This document shows, piece by piece, positions 1 through 14,051 of a stretch of DNA of 64,000 bases. Origin of the DNA: Scortum barcoo (taxonomy: Eukaryota; Chordata; Actinopteri; Centrarchiformes; Terapontidae); NCBI GenBank assembly GCA_023238725.1, contig CM041552.1, forward strand, positions 13,431,147-13,495,146, read 5' to 3'. Position 1 is the first letter of the stretch. Each line of letters begins with the position of its first letter. The position numbers and the translations under genes were made by a program. The notes beneath the pieces are model-generated. The model saw only the letters and a program-made list of their open reading frames with translations. It was not told the DNA's origin and searched no databases.

Positions 1-37
1 ATACACACACACAAAGAGTGGAAGGGTTAATTGTTAC

Positions 38-160
38 CTTAAAATCTCGCCTCTTTTCAAAGACAGCAATCACAGGTTTGTTGATGTCAGCGATGAGCTC
101 GTGTCTCTCTGATTTCCACAGGTAGTCCACACACAGCTCCAGCTGCTCCACCAGGGTGTC
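38..160 (-). CDS. dock10: dock10 exon 48, DHR-2 (residues 1813-1853), last exon in the window
   Basis: Reads DTLVEQLELCVDYLWKSERH, then ELIADINKPVIAVFEKRRDF and K. Conserved DHR-2 lobe A helices. Phase 0 at both ends; donor gtaaca. The protein must continue left of the window with the remaining DHR-2 lobes and C-terminal tail. Confidence 0.94.
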
Positions 161-3100
161 CTATGCAGTGCAGGAAGATCAGGAAGCATATTACAGAGAG
201 AAAAAGGAAACCCAGTTTCTGACACTACTACATCACATTTCCTCACTCTGGCAACAGTGAGTGTGATCATAAAAAAGCAAATCGAGTAATGGTTTTGTTT
301 AGGATTTAAGGCAAATACTGACCTCAGTATAGGGCGTGTCTTGTGTACCAGTGTCTTCCTTCATGGCACCCTCCTCTTTAACATTAGGGCTGATGCACAT
401 AAACGCTGCCCAGCCCATAGAGAACGACGCTGGGGTTTAAAACAAGGAAAAGAGATATCAGGGCAGGTAATTCAATAGATAAACCATTTCCCATTGAGGT
501 AGCATTATGGTCAACTTTCAACTACAAGGAAGCATAAAAAATGCATTCAACACGTACAGTACATTCTTGTATTAAAATACAAGAAGTTTTACATTGTCTT
601 TTACCATCGAGCATTCGCAAACATAATTAAAAACATCAAACGTGAGCGTGCTTCATATCAAAAATCAGTGACATCTAATCTAGTGAGACTCGAGTGAACG
701 GTGAGGGTCAAACAGTGACAGTAAAAAGTGATAACCTGACACAGTCTCATATCATCAAGGCAAAAACAATGGTCCTCAACACATTCAACTGTATAAACCA
801 CAGTGTAAAACACCTTATCCAGCACAATGATGTGGTTAAGATTTGAACTGGCACCTGACAACCTGATGTCCCCTCAATCCAAACCACGTCCACCTGTCAA
901 TGTTAACACCTTCTGCTGAAAGCAGCTGAAACACATGTCAGTGCCCACCCACTCCCTCCCGCAACCCCTTGTCTCTCCATCCCTCTGTTCTGAACTCCCA
1001 ACCCCACAACCCAACTGGGCCCCAGGCGCACACACTCACTGTCTTGATCTTGGGAGGTAGTTAGTAAGGAGCTACAGTTAAAGACAGGGCTTTCTTCGGG
1101 GGACACACTGGACATCCTGGCCTTGTCAGCTCTCCAATAGCCTGTTTGGTAGGAGCGGAGGAGGAGGAGGAGGAGGAGGTTTACAAAGTTCACGTCCACT
1201 TGCTTTTGCCTTTATGCTCAAGGACGAGGCTGACAAGTAGGCCGAGCTGCTGGCATGCTACGCTAGCTATTGGCAAACAGGCTCAAAGTGCATGCGAAAA
1301 GTGGCCAGACACGTGGAGCAAAAGACAGACACATGCTGTGGTCTAAATGAGGAAGCATGCACACATACAAGCAAACGGACAGAGGACCATGCAGCACAGC
1401 AAAAAGTGTAGAGATCAGTCTGTTTCTACTAGAAGTCGGGAACAGTGATGGTACTTGGATGAGTTGTTTCTATGAGTTCCTAATATGTTCACCATAGAAA
1501 GACACACTCAGGTCACCAGTGTGCTCCCTTTCAGGCATATACATAAACCCCCATGATGGTATGAAGGACTGATGCCTGAAAGTTTTAATAATAGTTTGTG
1601 AGTTGCGATGATGTTAGCAGAAAGAAATAGAGGATTGCTGATTGGCAGAAAATGGCTGTGATCTGGTTAGAAGTTACCATGTCTGCAAAGATTCACACAT
1701 TGCAATAGCAATATCACGGCCCTGTGATAATACACAGGCACATTCACACACACCATGCTGCAAAAAGTAAAGTCAAAGCAGCAGCACACGTGCACTAACC
1801 TCTCCTCTTCAGTGATTCTGCAATCAGGGCTGAGATGTGGATGTAGCACATGGCAGCCTGAGGGAAAGTCAGACAACATCCAGTTAAATTCATACATCAT
1901 TCTAAAAGCCACTTGTGGCGTTTCTGAGGTAAGAGCAGCGTAAAAAGTTAAATTAGATAAAAAATGAATAACCTCTGAGAGATCGCCGTTTCGGACGTGA
2001 ACCTTTGCCATGCTCTCCAGCCAGGTGCGTCGAAGCTCGGGGGTGCTGGCGTAAGAGTTGGCCAGACTATACTGAAGATCCACCAGCATCTCCGGATCCT
2101 TCTCATGCTCCTTCATTTGTGCTGTGGCCATCAGAACCGTCCTGATCCGCTTAGTCAGGTCCTTCACCTCAGCGGGGAATGGTGTGTTCTGCAGAAAACA
2201 TATTATCATTCATTATTTTAACGATAAAGAACAATGAAATACAGCTATACATAATAATAATTGATAATTATGCTGTAATATAACCTTCGAAGCGGCTCTA
2301 CCTTGAGTGGTGCATCTCCATTGGCAAAGTTATTGATGATAGCCAGGGACTGCTGAAATCTCGAGCCCCCAATACCAGCATCTGCTATCAACTGACTCAC
2401 TGCCTTGATAACCTGAAGTGGAAAGAGGAGTGTGGGATGAGAGCACTGTCACCCTGAAACCATGATTCACAAAAACACACAGAACAGAAATTGCATATTC
2501 GTACAACATTTGGTTACTGACCTGCAGGTGTGAGCGGACTATAGACTTGCCCTTTGTGAACTCAAAGTTTTTTCTCATGAAAAAATACAGCAGGGCCGCT
2601 GCCTCTGTCTGGGTGGAGCTGGAACGATGGTTGCAGCACTTGAGGATCTCATAGCACAGACAGCCACACAGGTCTGCCTTACCCTGGAAGAATGCACTGG
2701 GGAACTACAGAAAGAGACGAAGATGAAACCACACTTCAGAAAGCTGTTGATTTTTTAGCTGTTTTATGTGGACATGAATGTTTGCTGGACCTTTTGTACA
2801 AAGAGCCTGAGTGCAGCGAAGACATGCCGTAGGGTGGCGGTTGATTGGTTGATCTGAAAGAAGAGCAAGTAGGTGTCCAGCACCTTCTTCATCAATGCAT
2901 TTTGTCCATCATCCAGCGACAGCTGCTTCTGTATGTATATATGAAAGAAGAAAAAAAAAAGAAAATACATTTTACAATCAAGGTTTCAACAGGCAGCTTT
3001 TTCCACTAATTGACAGGTTTCACACAAAGGCAGCATTATACCTCAGACAGCATTATCATACCAACAGACATTATAAAAAGGTGGTTAAGGAGGTTCTTAT

Positions 3101-6100
3101 AGCCACCAGGTGGTAGTAGAGTATCACTAGAATGGCTTTACATTGTGCCTGATCTATGTAAGCAATTCAGCCCGGAGAAAAAACAACTACAGCACAGAAC
3201 TTTCATTTGGACAAATAAGTTTGTAGATTTGTTTTATTTATGGGAATACAACTTTCTGGCTTGTTTTTATTGAGAAGCAGAAACTATTTTTTCATAGTGA
3301 CAAAGCCAAACTTTGTATCTCTATTATTTGATTTCTTAATGGAAGAGTAATATAAAAAGAGAGTGGAGCCAGAGTAACATGAAAAAATGTTTCAGGTGTG
3401 GTATAAAACCATCAAAAAAGATAAATAGATAAATAAGAATGCCATACATTTAAACGGCTCTATTTGCACCTGCATGCAACTGTCACATCCAAAAAGTAAG
3501 CTCAGATCTCATATTTAGCATAATATTATTACTGAAATGTACTGTATATTCAGAGGTTTCACATATCAGATGTATACAATATATGCTGTGTATACAGCAT
3601 GACATAAATCAAAATAGATTCCCTTTAACAAAAGAAAACAGATGACAAACACACAGTGAGTGCGTGGTATGAAATGTAGTTTCAGATTGTAAACTGCGAA
3701 TGATGCACAGACCTTGTGATGGTGAACAAAGAGTTCTAGTACATCCAACACTGTAAGTGACACCTCTGTGGACAAGTTTGCCTCGATATCTGTAGGACTC
3801 AGGGTGTCCCCATCCTGAATATTCCCATCTGGAAACAGAATCACATACACAAGTAACTCAGATCCATCTCAGTAACTTTATATTCATCTCAGTCAAAATG
3901 TGTGTGTGTGTGTGTTACCTGTCTCCATCATCTGCAGCAGCTTGGGGTTGGTGAGAGCATTCTTGCCCCTGATGAATGGGCATGGTTTGAGAGCGAGCGT
4001 GCCGGTGACCATCCCCTCCAGATGATGCCATCCTGGAGGCAACAGCAGGAATCAGCAACTAGTATCAATCACAGCACTCACACATATTATTTAATACTTC
4101 TTCAAGTTACTGTAATGAAAATTCTGTGCTGCAGGAAACTACACACAACTACACTATTATAAGTATGTTGAAATTGGAATTAAGTGCCAACCATCTTTAA
4201 GATTTTGCATATTTTAGTAGGCAGGTAAATATAAATGGCATCCATGTCCCAAGGACATGCTCTTATCAGGAGTCCATCAACACATGTACAGATGTACAGA
4301 GACAGACCGGCAAATCACACAGAACACTGCATGTATGAGAAGGAACATGCTGAGAACACAGTCACAGTCTATAACATGGAAACACACAGTGGTCATGTCA
4401 AAGATGAATATACACAGGACAAGAATGTATTTGTCTAAATCCAAGTGTTCACATTCAAAGATTAGGGTTTTTTGTATTAAAGAAAAAATATATACTTTGA
4501 GCCAATAACCAGACATTATTAGCATTAAGAACAACTTCAGAAAGTAAAGACTCTTTAAGGAGTTTAACTTCTGTCATCATGGCTGAGGTGTTCTCCTGCT
4601 GGAGGGTGGTTACCATTGTGGGAAGAGGCTTGAGGGTTGAGAGGACTGGGAGGGGTGGTTAGAGCCCTTCAGGGTGCCATTGGCCTGGGTGGACTGGGCC
4701 AGCTTTACAGCCGCTGCTAGCTTCCTGTTCATGAGCCAATCACATCAAAGCTGACATTAGTTAGTTTAGTCGAGACCATCACTGGTTAGTATCCATCATT
4801 ATCATCATTAGTCAGCTATATTAAGTGTGTGTGGCATACTAATGGTTGCTCAAGCATGCCTGCAAATCAATAACAGCACTATTTTTGCACTTTTGTGACC
4901 TTGTTACATATTTATAGCAACTAGGTCACATTGTATTCCTGTAAGGCTGAATGCTAAAAGGCATACAGGGTCTCCAATTTGACCTTGTAGTGACGGGAGC
5001 GGCGGGAGTCAGAGAGAAAGATCATAAAACTTGTATAGAGAGGGAGGTCAGCCAGATGGAAAGGTTAGTGGCGTAACAGAGTCGATGGTTTTAGTCTGCC
5101 ATTAGAGTAATATTACATAAATGTTACATTAACTCTTGGTAGAGTGTTAGTGGAGAGTAGAGGCTTGAGGTCAGCATTAATGTGACAGTGGATAGCAAGG
5201 AGATTAGGATGTAGAGATGTGATGAAACCAACGGACAGCTAAGCTGCAGCTCAAATCAGCTTAGTAACAGGATTTCAACAAACAGATGTTTAATATATCA
5301 TATCATTATGCTGCTTAAATGAAGCCAAAACGGCCGCCAGTCTACACAAAGCAAGCAGTGCCCCGGCCGGCCAAAAGAAAGAGGACACGACGACTGTGTG
5401 AGCCAGTCGACACAACTGTCTCAGAGCCCATTAAGGGAACTCAGTCAAGGCGAGCAGCAGGTGTGGAGACAGGAGGATGCAAGGTCATCATGCAACATCA
5501 ATAAGGAAAGTGTGCTGTGAAGAGCAAACAAAACTAACATACAGCGCCAGCATAAATCCTTTGTTTATTCACCATTCATGTCAACACAGAAAGGGTCACT
5601 TGATGAAACAGAACATCAATATTGTGCAGTCACACTCACAATCCATTAACAGCGGGAGCGTGCACGGAGGGGGGAGGGCGTGAGGCATGCACTGCGCTGG
5701 AGAGCACGACAGCAAGGTCGAAGGCGGAGAAAACGTTGCACTTATTTTTTTTTGTGCCATGTAGTGTATGTTGTACATGTGCATGTCTGTGTATTAGCTT
5801 AAGTCTAAAATGTAACCTGTGAAGGTCCCTGCACCAACACGCGAACTGCAGGATCACTCGCTAAGTTGAAAAGGCTCTGATGGCCTAATTTTTCAATCAA
5901 GCTTCCCGTGAGCGTTTGAAGAGTATAAGAAGGCACCATTTTCTGCCAAATTTTGAACCATTTGGTTATTTGATATGAAATATTTTTCTCCTGCTGAAGT
6001 GGACTGGCGGCTTTTGATTAACTATTAATAAATAATACCTAAGGAAGATTTTTTTTCCATTGTAACTTTTACTGTTGCTTAGTCATGAATGTTTAATATT

Positions 6101-9100
6101 ATAGAGGAATATCTAAAGTGTGTTAAAAGTTTTCTGTGGCTTTAATGACTGATTGTTGTCTGATAAGCCAGCTGTCTGACTGTCTGACTGTCTTCCTGTA
6201 TCCTGCTGGCTGGCTACACACTGCTAGTATAAATCATTGCCCCTGAACTTCAATGGAAGCCCACACTGACTCAGCCAGGCATCAAAGAGCTAACAGAGAG
6301 AGACACTGACACAGACACAGGCGTAAGACTGTGAATCCCCCATGGCCTGGTATTACCAACGAATGTTAAGTAGCTAGCAGCCCCAGACAGGCTCAACTAC
6401 GTTTGTGAGCCCCCAGACAGGCTGTTTGTGAGTGCTTGCGAGGCTTCCAGCTATCTTTATTCTGTTAATGCCTTCACGCACAGTCAAAGCACAGTGTTCT
6501 CTCAAAGCAGTGTGTTCTCTCAGCCTTTTGTTGGCTTACATCTCAGCATCCTATTGCTGAAAGGAAAAAGAGGGCTAATTTAATTAGCTGGGAGGAACCA
6601 GAAGATGGAGGAGTCGAGCGGTGCCAATGGCTCAGCTCCAGTAGGAGCACACACACACACGATAACAACCCCCATCCTGTGCTTGCCAACTACTACAGTA
6701 CGATATCCAGCAGTGTTTTTCTCTCAACAGCATGATCCAGGAGTTTCACCTCCCCCCTCTCTCTTCCTTTTCTTCCCTCCTTTACCTCTTCCCCTCTTGA
6801 AGCTCATCCCCGAGTGTGCACATGCATACAGAACACATATTAGTCTTTCTACCTGACTGTGCCTGATTCATTTATTTGTGTATGTTTGCACATGTGTCTG
6901 CGCAACCGCATTTGCACACATGTGCATTCATGTGTGCGAATGATTATATGAATTATGTATCAGTGGGTGGGGAGTGTTGCAACCTTTGACTGTGGCATGT
7001 ATGTTGAGTTAATAAGCTGTTTCCACATACATCAAATGCATCTGAAGACCTGATCTGAGACCTGGGCCGCCTCTTTGTCGGAGGAAGCGAGCAAGGAGCG
7101 AGCAAGGAGGACTCACCTGGCTATGTGGCGTTTTCCGAGAAACCTGAAGTGCTGAAGACACAGCCTGAAGAAAAGAAAAATGCAAGACCATCTTGGGTGA
7201 AGGTTTTCTTGTTTTTGTGTGTTTTGTAAGTTGCGGGATAAATGAAGTGCATGTGATCAGCCTGAGCTGCAACAGTAAAGTCTAGATGCTGACACAAACA
7301 GGAAACACACACAGTTAATTAACCGCACTCTTCGGCGGATAGGGAGCTCTCATTGGAATTACAGTCTGTTTTTCTTCTCTCTCTCTCTCTCTTGCTGTGT
7401 CATTACTTTCATCTGTTCCCTCCTGGCTACGTTCTTCCCCTTTCTTCTCCTCTCGTTCTCCTGTCCCCGTCCCTCGTCTGTCTCAACGTTTCTTTCCCTC
7501 TCTGTGCACAGTATCACTACTCAGCCTGAAAGGATCCGTGGAAACACTCTGCAATGACGAAAGAGAAGCACTTACTCCAGGATGTTAAAGAAGTCGGAGA
7601 TCTCCTGGTGAATGGCCCGTTGCCAGTAGGACACCAGCACATCTGGAAACACATCATGTCATATTTCATAGTATCAGTACTTTTATACTGAGATTGTATT
7701 AGACTGATTGAAACATCCACGGTTTAAACAGTTATCAATAGTTAGTGTTCAGTCATTCAATAACAGGAAAAAAAGACTATTTTCTAAATCTTTTGGGCCT
7801 CTGTAGACTTAGTGTGTGAGAAACCCACACATGTACACTACAGGTCAAAAGTTTGGAAGCAAGACCAAGACAGGCCAAACATTTGGAAGCAACTTAAAGT
7901 TTCTGTTCACAGTGCCTTGCTTAAAAACCAGCATGAGTTATATGTATTTTGGAAAATGTATCTCTACTGCATGATCAGACTTTGCTTTCATTGATATGCA
8001 CTATTTTCCTAAATTTACCTTTAGGTATACATTGATGTTACCAGACCATTGCTGAATAAATGTCAACAAGGGCTTAGTTTTAGGGTTGAGAAGATTTGCA
8101 AGAGGCACATCTTCAGTGCAAAAGTTAAAAAAACAAATCATAGTTTGCATTATTCACTTTTCAACTCACTCTTTGGCTTTTCAGAGCATACAAAACTGCT
8201 TTCAAATCTCTGACAAACTACAACAGAAATGGCTAGAAAGAAGCAACTGAGTAAAGAAACAAGAGTGCAGATTTGTACATTGAGGAAAGAAAGATACATT
8301 GAAAGAGAAATTGCAAAAGCAGTAATGTCTTCTGATAAGTTACTCTTTATATAATAATCATGTTTATGTTGTTGTTGCAAAGTATACCAATAAAACTATG
8401 ATTTTTTTGTACAAATTTGATCTTGCTTCTTGCTTTTGGCCTGTAGTAAGTGTATGTAAATATAGGGACCCATGAACATCATTCAAACAATTCGACAAGC
8501 CTCTAGACTGGACTGTGTGAATCCTCCGCGTGTAAAATGCTATTTCTTACCTTCAGATATGGTTTTCATGATGTGCAAAAAGCACATGAGGAGGCTGCGG
8601 GTCTCTGCCTGGTCCAGCTTGTCACAACGAGAACCGTAGCCGATGAGGGACTGCGGGCGTGCAAACTAGAGAGCAACAACCAGACAGAAACACAGAAAGA
8701 TAATCTGTTAGTGTCAGGGTTGTAGCTACAATTGTGTAGGTCATATCCTCACTATTCTGTTTTGCAAATTCCTGTTTTACTGTAACAATCAGGGGGGAAA
8801 CTTATTTTTCCGATGAAATTTCACTACTTTGAAGCCAACAAATAATACAAGAATAAAGCTTTCAGCAAATCACTGCCAAAATGTTATCCCAGGCGACGTG
8901 GAGAGGATCTGGAAGCATCACAGAGAATAGATATTTACAGAAAGTAGGACCAGACTTTACTTTATAAATGAAATATGAGAGACATAAAAAATGTTTTAAA
9001 CAATAAGAGACATTCTTTTTTTGGTGCCGAGTTAAAATTATCTAAGGGGGCAGTGTATTTTTGAATATTTTTTATTCTATTACATCGTATAAAGATACGA

Positions 9101-12100
9101 CAAGAAGTGAGGAGACAGAGATGGGGGATGACATGCAACAAAGAGTGGACTTGAACATTGTAATTACATGACATAGAACGTGTCATAGATGTCATAGAAC
9201 ATCATCAGTGGTCTAAAATGGAGGCCAGTACAAGTCTTTTTCATATATAATATAGAACGTATTGTGAATTACTCACGATGAAGAGGATGCACATTATATA
9301 TCAAGCAAATACAATAAGTATATCTACACAATTAAAGCTGTTTTGACAGATCTGCCTGCTGCTCTGCCAGTGTTGGAAACAAAGACCATATGGGATGTGT
9401 CAAAACACAGAAGATGACGACAGCTTCTCCGCTTTCTTAACTCTTCTCTTTTCTCACCTTCTCACATCCGTCCATCTTCTCACTGTTCCTGTCACTGTTG
9501 CTGGGGTTGGAGTCCACACTGATCAGAGAGCCCCGAGAGTCGGCCTGGTTACTACCCATGGCAACTGCCAAGGATGAGAAGGCTGGTGGAGGGGGGGGGG
9601 TTCAGCATCATTGTCCTCATTTGTACATTTTTATATAGATGCTAGAAATGCACAGTAGCGCGTCACACACTGGTACCTGTGATGGAGTTGAGTACTTCTT
9701 TGGAAAAGGAGGCATCTACAGAGTTGCCATGACGAGTAACAGGAATCACCGCTCCAGCCACTCCCCCTCCTACACTGAGGTCATCTCGAGAGCCCTGGTA
9801 AGGGTGTAGAGAGGAGAGAGGACTTTTTTTGGAAAAATATTTAGATATTTGTTATACTTTTGCTCCATCTGACTCTTATCATTTTATAATTCATATATTT
9901 ATGTCTGAGAACATATTATTAACAAGCTGCAAAGATTTCAGACACTATGACAGCAAGCAACAAAAGTCTTATGCAGGTTTCTCATTAAAGGAATAATATA
10001 ACTGAAAATATCAAATATTATATTAATAATAATTAAATATTACTATTCTGACTTTGATAATAAAAATAAATAAATATTCAGAGTTATATTACAATCAACC
10101 ATTACAATACTGTATTGCTACCTCAGCTAAATGATTCATGTACGGTGCACAGTCTAATGAGGAATGAGTGTACTTATTTTGTTGTTAAAATCACTTTAAA
10201 ACTTGCATTGCTTGTGTCAGGCTGTGCTAGGCACTGTCATCATGCCTCATACAATTGCAATACTTTACATAACATGTTGACATAACCATCAAGAATGAGA
10301 GCAGCAATATGTGTGACACTGCACAGAGAGCCAATCAATCACTCCATCTTTCACTTACTTGGTCACTCGAAGTGAAGTAGATGGGGAAGATGTCCCTGAG
10401 GAAGAATCGCGGCATGTTGTCCAGGATCAGGCCATACAGCGGCAGGTAGAGAGATGCAATTCTTGCCTGCTTCTCCTGGGAAGGCAGCCAAAGAAAGGGG
10501 TGTCACATCTTTAAAGGTTTTAGTGTATTCTAAAGCCATCAACATTATTTCATAACAAATCAACGCCCTCTTTGCTTTAGAATGCTAGCGATGATACTTG
10601 TAATATGTTTGCAAAGCCACTCCGAGTGTCCTACCCCTGGCAAGACTTCTAATAAAAAGAAAACTGTGCTGACAATTATGCCCCTGGAGAGTTTATTACC
10701 ACTTAATTAATGTTGTGTATACGATTTGATGGTCTATATCTCAATAGTCTTTGGGTAGTCCAATATCTGATATATCCTGCCAAGGAAATGTCTTTTACAT
10801 AACTTGATTTTTCCAGTTTTGCCCTTTTATTTGGCCTCTGCACAAATTTGATCCCGACTGCCTTAACTTCAGCCCTGCTGTTGTGTTGTGGTTGGCAGTG
10901 TTTAGCACTGTTTAACAGAGGGCAGATTACTGACTGGGTCTGATCTGGATACTTCCCAGCATCCATTAAGACATCTCCACTGCCGCTCACAGCTGCTACG
11001 AACAGTCACATGTCAGCATGTGTGTGTTTGTGTGAGTCAGACGGGAAGAATTCCTCCTGTGAGCTCATGACTCATTGTTCATGCCTTTTAGTTTCCTCCC
11101 GTGTAAACATGTGTTCTGGCTACCTTGGTGGCATAGCGTGCATCCAAAGAGTGTTTGGCCATCAGAGTCTTCAGCGTGGCCAAGGCTAGGTGTCTCAGGT
11201 CCTGCTCGTCCTGGAGTGCCAGCCCCAGCTCCCGAAGCAGCAGGCCAGGTCAGGAAGTGCTTCCTGCAGAACTCTCCGGTCAGGTTGTACTCAGGCACTG
11301 ACACTGAAGAAGAGACAGCACAAAAGATTCACAGTTTAAATGGAAAATAACTGAGCCGTGCATGATCTAAATAATACTCGCGCCAATATTTGCTTCCCAT
11401 CAGGGAGTTAATTAATCCATGTCTAAATAAAAGTCTGGTTACAGTGAGCAAATAATGTGACAAGCCAATTTTCCATGAATTTTTATTACCATCACAAAAA
11501 CACACACGCACACGCAACATAACAAGGAATGAGTGAACATATTTACCATGAGTGCTTTGTGGCTCAGGGGATGCATGGTCTGACATGGACAAACAAGTCA
11601 GAGAGAATGACAGAGGGAGAGAGAGAGAGAGAGAGAGGAAAGACGGAGTGTTAATAGACAAATGAGAGTGAGAGCTACTCAGTGTATGATCGTTACCACA
11701 TTAACACCGGTGCCGCTGAGCTACAGGGTATGATTCGGGGTCTCACCTGTGATGCGAGCAGAGGGCAAGGGCAGGCTGAGAGGGATGTAGTGTTCGTGGT
11801 TACACACCTCTCTCAGGAATTCAAATTTCAGCTCACACAAGACCTAGCAGACGCAAGAGTATATATATTACCGCTTATATATTATAAAGTGTGCTGAAAT
11901 CAATTCCGGTGAAGTTTGTTTTTACCTTGCTGTCAGTAGCAGTGATCATGTTTATGTAGTTGCTAATCAGTTTGAATGTGAAGCCTCTGTCCATGAGAGT
12001 AAAGCAACGCTGCAAAGAGATGGACAGAGATGGGAGATCAGACCTGACATCAGTTGATAAGAGTGCAAGAGACACTGTACTGTACTGTACTGTAAACTGT

Positions 12101-14019
12101 AAATGGACACAATTTTAATTTGCAAACTATTTTCGCTCCCAGAGAAAATGTGTGTCCCAGATGTGCTTAAACTTAACTAAGTACCGTAGCGTCAATATCT
12201 AGCCTTTAAGTCCATGAGACACATTTTGCGCACACCTTGACGAAAGCTGCGACAGCTAAATTGGCGCTGCGCGTCTCTTCAGCCAGGTCTTTGTTCTTCC
12301 AGAAGATGTGTTCGGACACCGTCTCCACCAGGGTCTCCATGCGGCTCAGGTAGGAGGAGGGGAAACGCTGGGGCCTCTGAAGCTGCAGGAATACAGAGTC
12401 AGCTCAACTTAATCACACACTCATGTCCCAGATCAGATTATACAAATGAAAAGGATCTAGACTGAACCAAGAATAATACAGTGGTTGACTGTTTTAAGGA
12501 ATTAGAGAGGCCCAAAAAAGAGTATGGCACCTTACCTGTACTTTATCGCAGTCAACCAGATGTTGGGCCATGGACTTGACAATCAGCTCAAAGAAGAACC
12601 AAGAGAACTAAAAACAGGAGAGGTCAAAGAGAGGTCAATCTTGTTCCAGTATTTATCTGTTAAATCAGTTCCAGCACCAAAACAGAGGAGGCACACAAGC
12701 TTTTCTTTGAGGGTTTTGCACTGATTTATTTTTCTGTACCAGCTTAGAGGCATTAACAACAATTTTAATATTCACGCATTTAAAAAAAGTTTTCCATTTT
12801 AGAATAAATAACCTGAAGACTAGGTATGAGGAGAAACACAAACCTTCAGGACATTCCTGACTGCTGCCTGCTCATTACTCTTCAGATCAAAGGTCATCCC
12901 CTTTGCCAGCTCCTCGTGAACGGTCCTGAAGCCGTGGGCCTCTGACTTGAACACATACTACACGCAGAGAGAAGGGAAGAAGAGTTAGACATACTCAGTT
13001 AAAGGTGCATATTAAGCAGGGCTGCTACTAACTGTTCTTTTTGTTATTGATTTTATTATTATTGTTTAATTTATTTTTCAATGATTTTTTATGCTTTTTT
13101 GGGGCTTCACTGGACAGCAGCAGTGGAGCAGTAACAGAAAATGAGAGCAGGGAGGGAGAGAGCATTACAAACAAGAAGCATACTGCAACAATCAGGAGAT
13201 TAATTGATTAATTGATTATTTTGATGATTGATGAATCATCAAAGCTAAATTTTCAAGCAAAGATGGCTGCTGGTTCTCATATAAGATTTTGCAGCTTTTC
13301 TTCATCAAAAATAGTAGTATATTAAATAATTTTGGCCTTTGGACAGCTTGGTAGACAAAATAATGACATACTCTAGAATATCTGATGTGCATGTTTCACT
13401 GTTTTTGGATGTTTTACAGACAAAATGATTCATTCATATATTATTAATATAATATATGATATATAATATATCATATATTATTAAATATTCAGCAGATTAA
13501 TTGACAATAAAATAATCTTAAATAGCTGTTCTAGTCCTGACCTCTGGGCCAGCAGGGTGCCCCAGTCTTCTGATTTTTTTAATCAATTGACTCATTTCAT
13601 TACAAACAAACAAAATTAATAATAATAACTAATAATAATAACAGTGAGAGTGTCCTACACAATGTCCTGCAACCCAAGGATAAGTCTTACATTGTCTCGT
13701 TCTATTCAGCAGCACAAAATATACTAAAATATAATTATAATGATGCAAAACAAAGAAAAATTGGGATGCTGGAACTAGGTTACTTGCTGCTTAAATTTCT
13801 AATTGATTGATTGTTTCAGCTCTAATAAAAGCCACACTCACAAAAGCTGTTGATGTATGTGGGGGAAAAAAAACACATATAGCAACCTAAAATTAGACAA
13901 ATAAAATCTCTTGAATAAAAACTACATGTGTAAGGTCTAATTCAAATAATACTACCAGATACGACTCAATTCATGCTACAGTGAACTCAACCCCCCTCTC
14001 TTTCCCCACCTTCTCACTG

Positions 14020-14051
<32 letters not shown>

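Noticed and set aside
2895..3116. Plus-strand open frame over exon 41
   Set aside because: Antisense shadow of a real dock10 exon with no features of its own.
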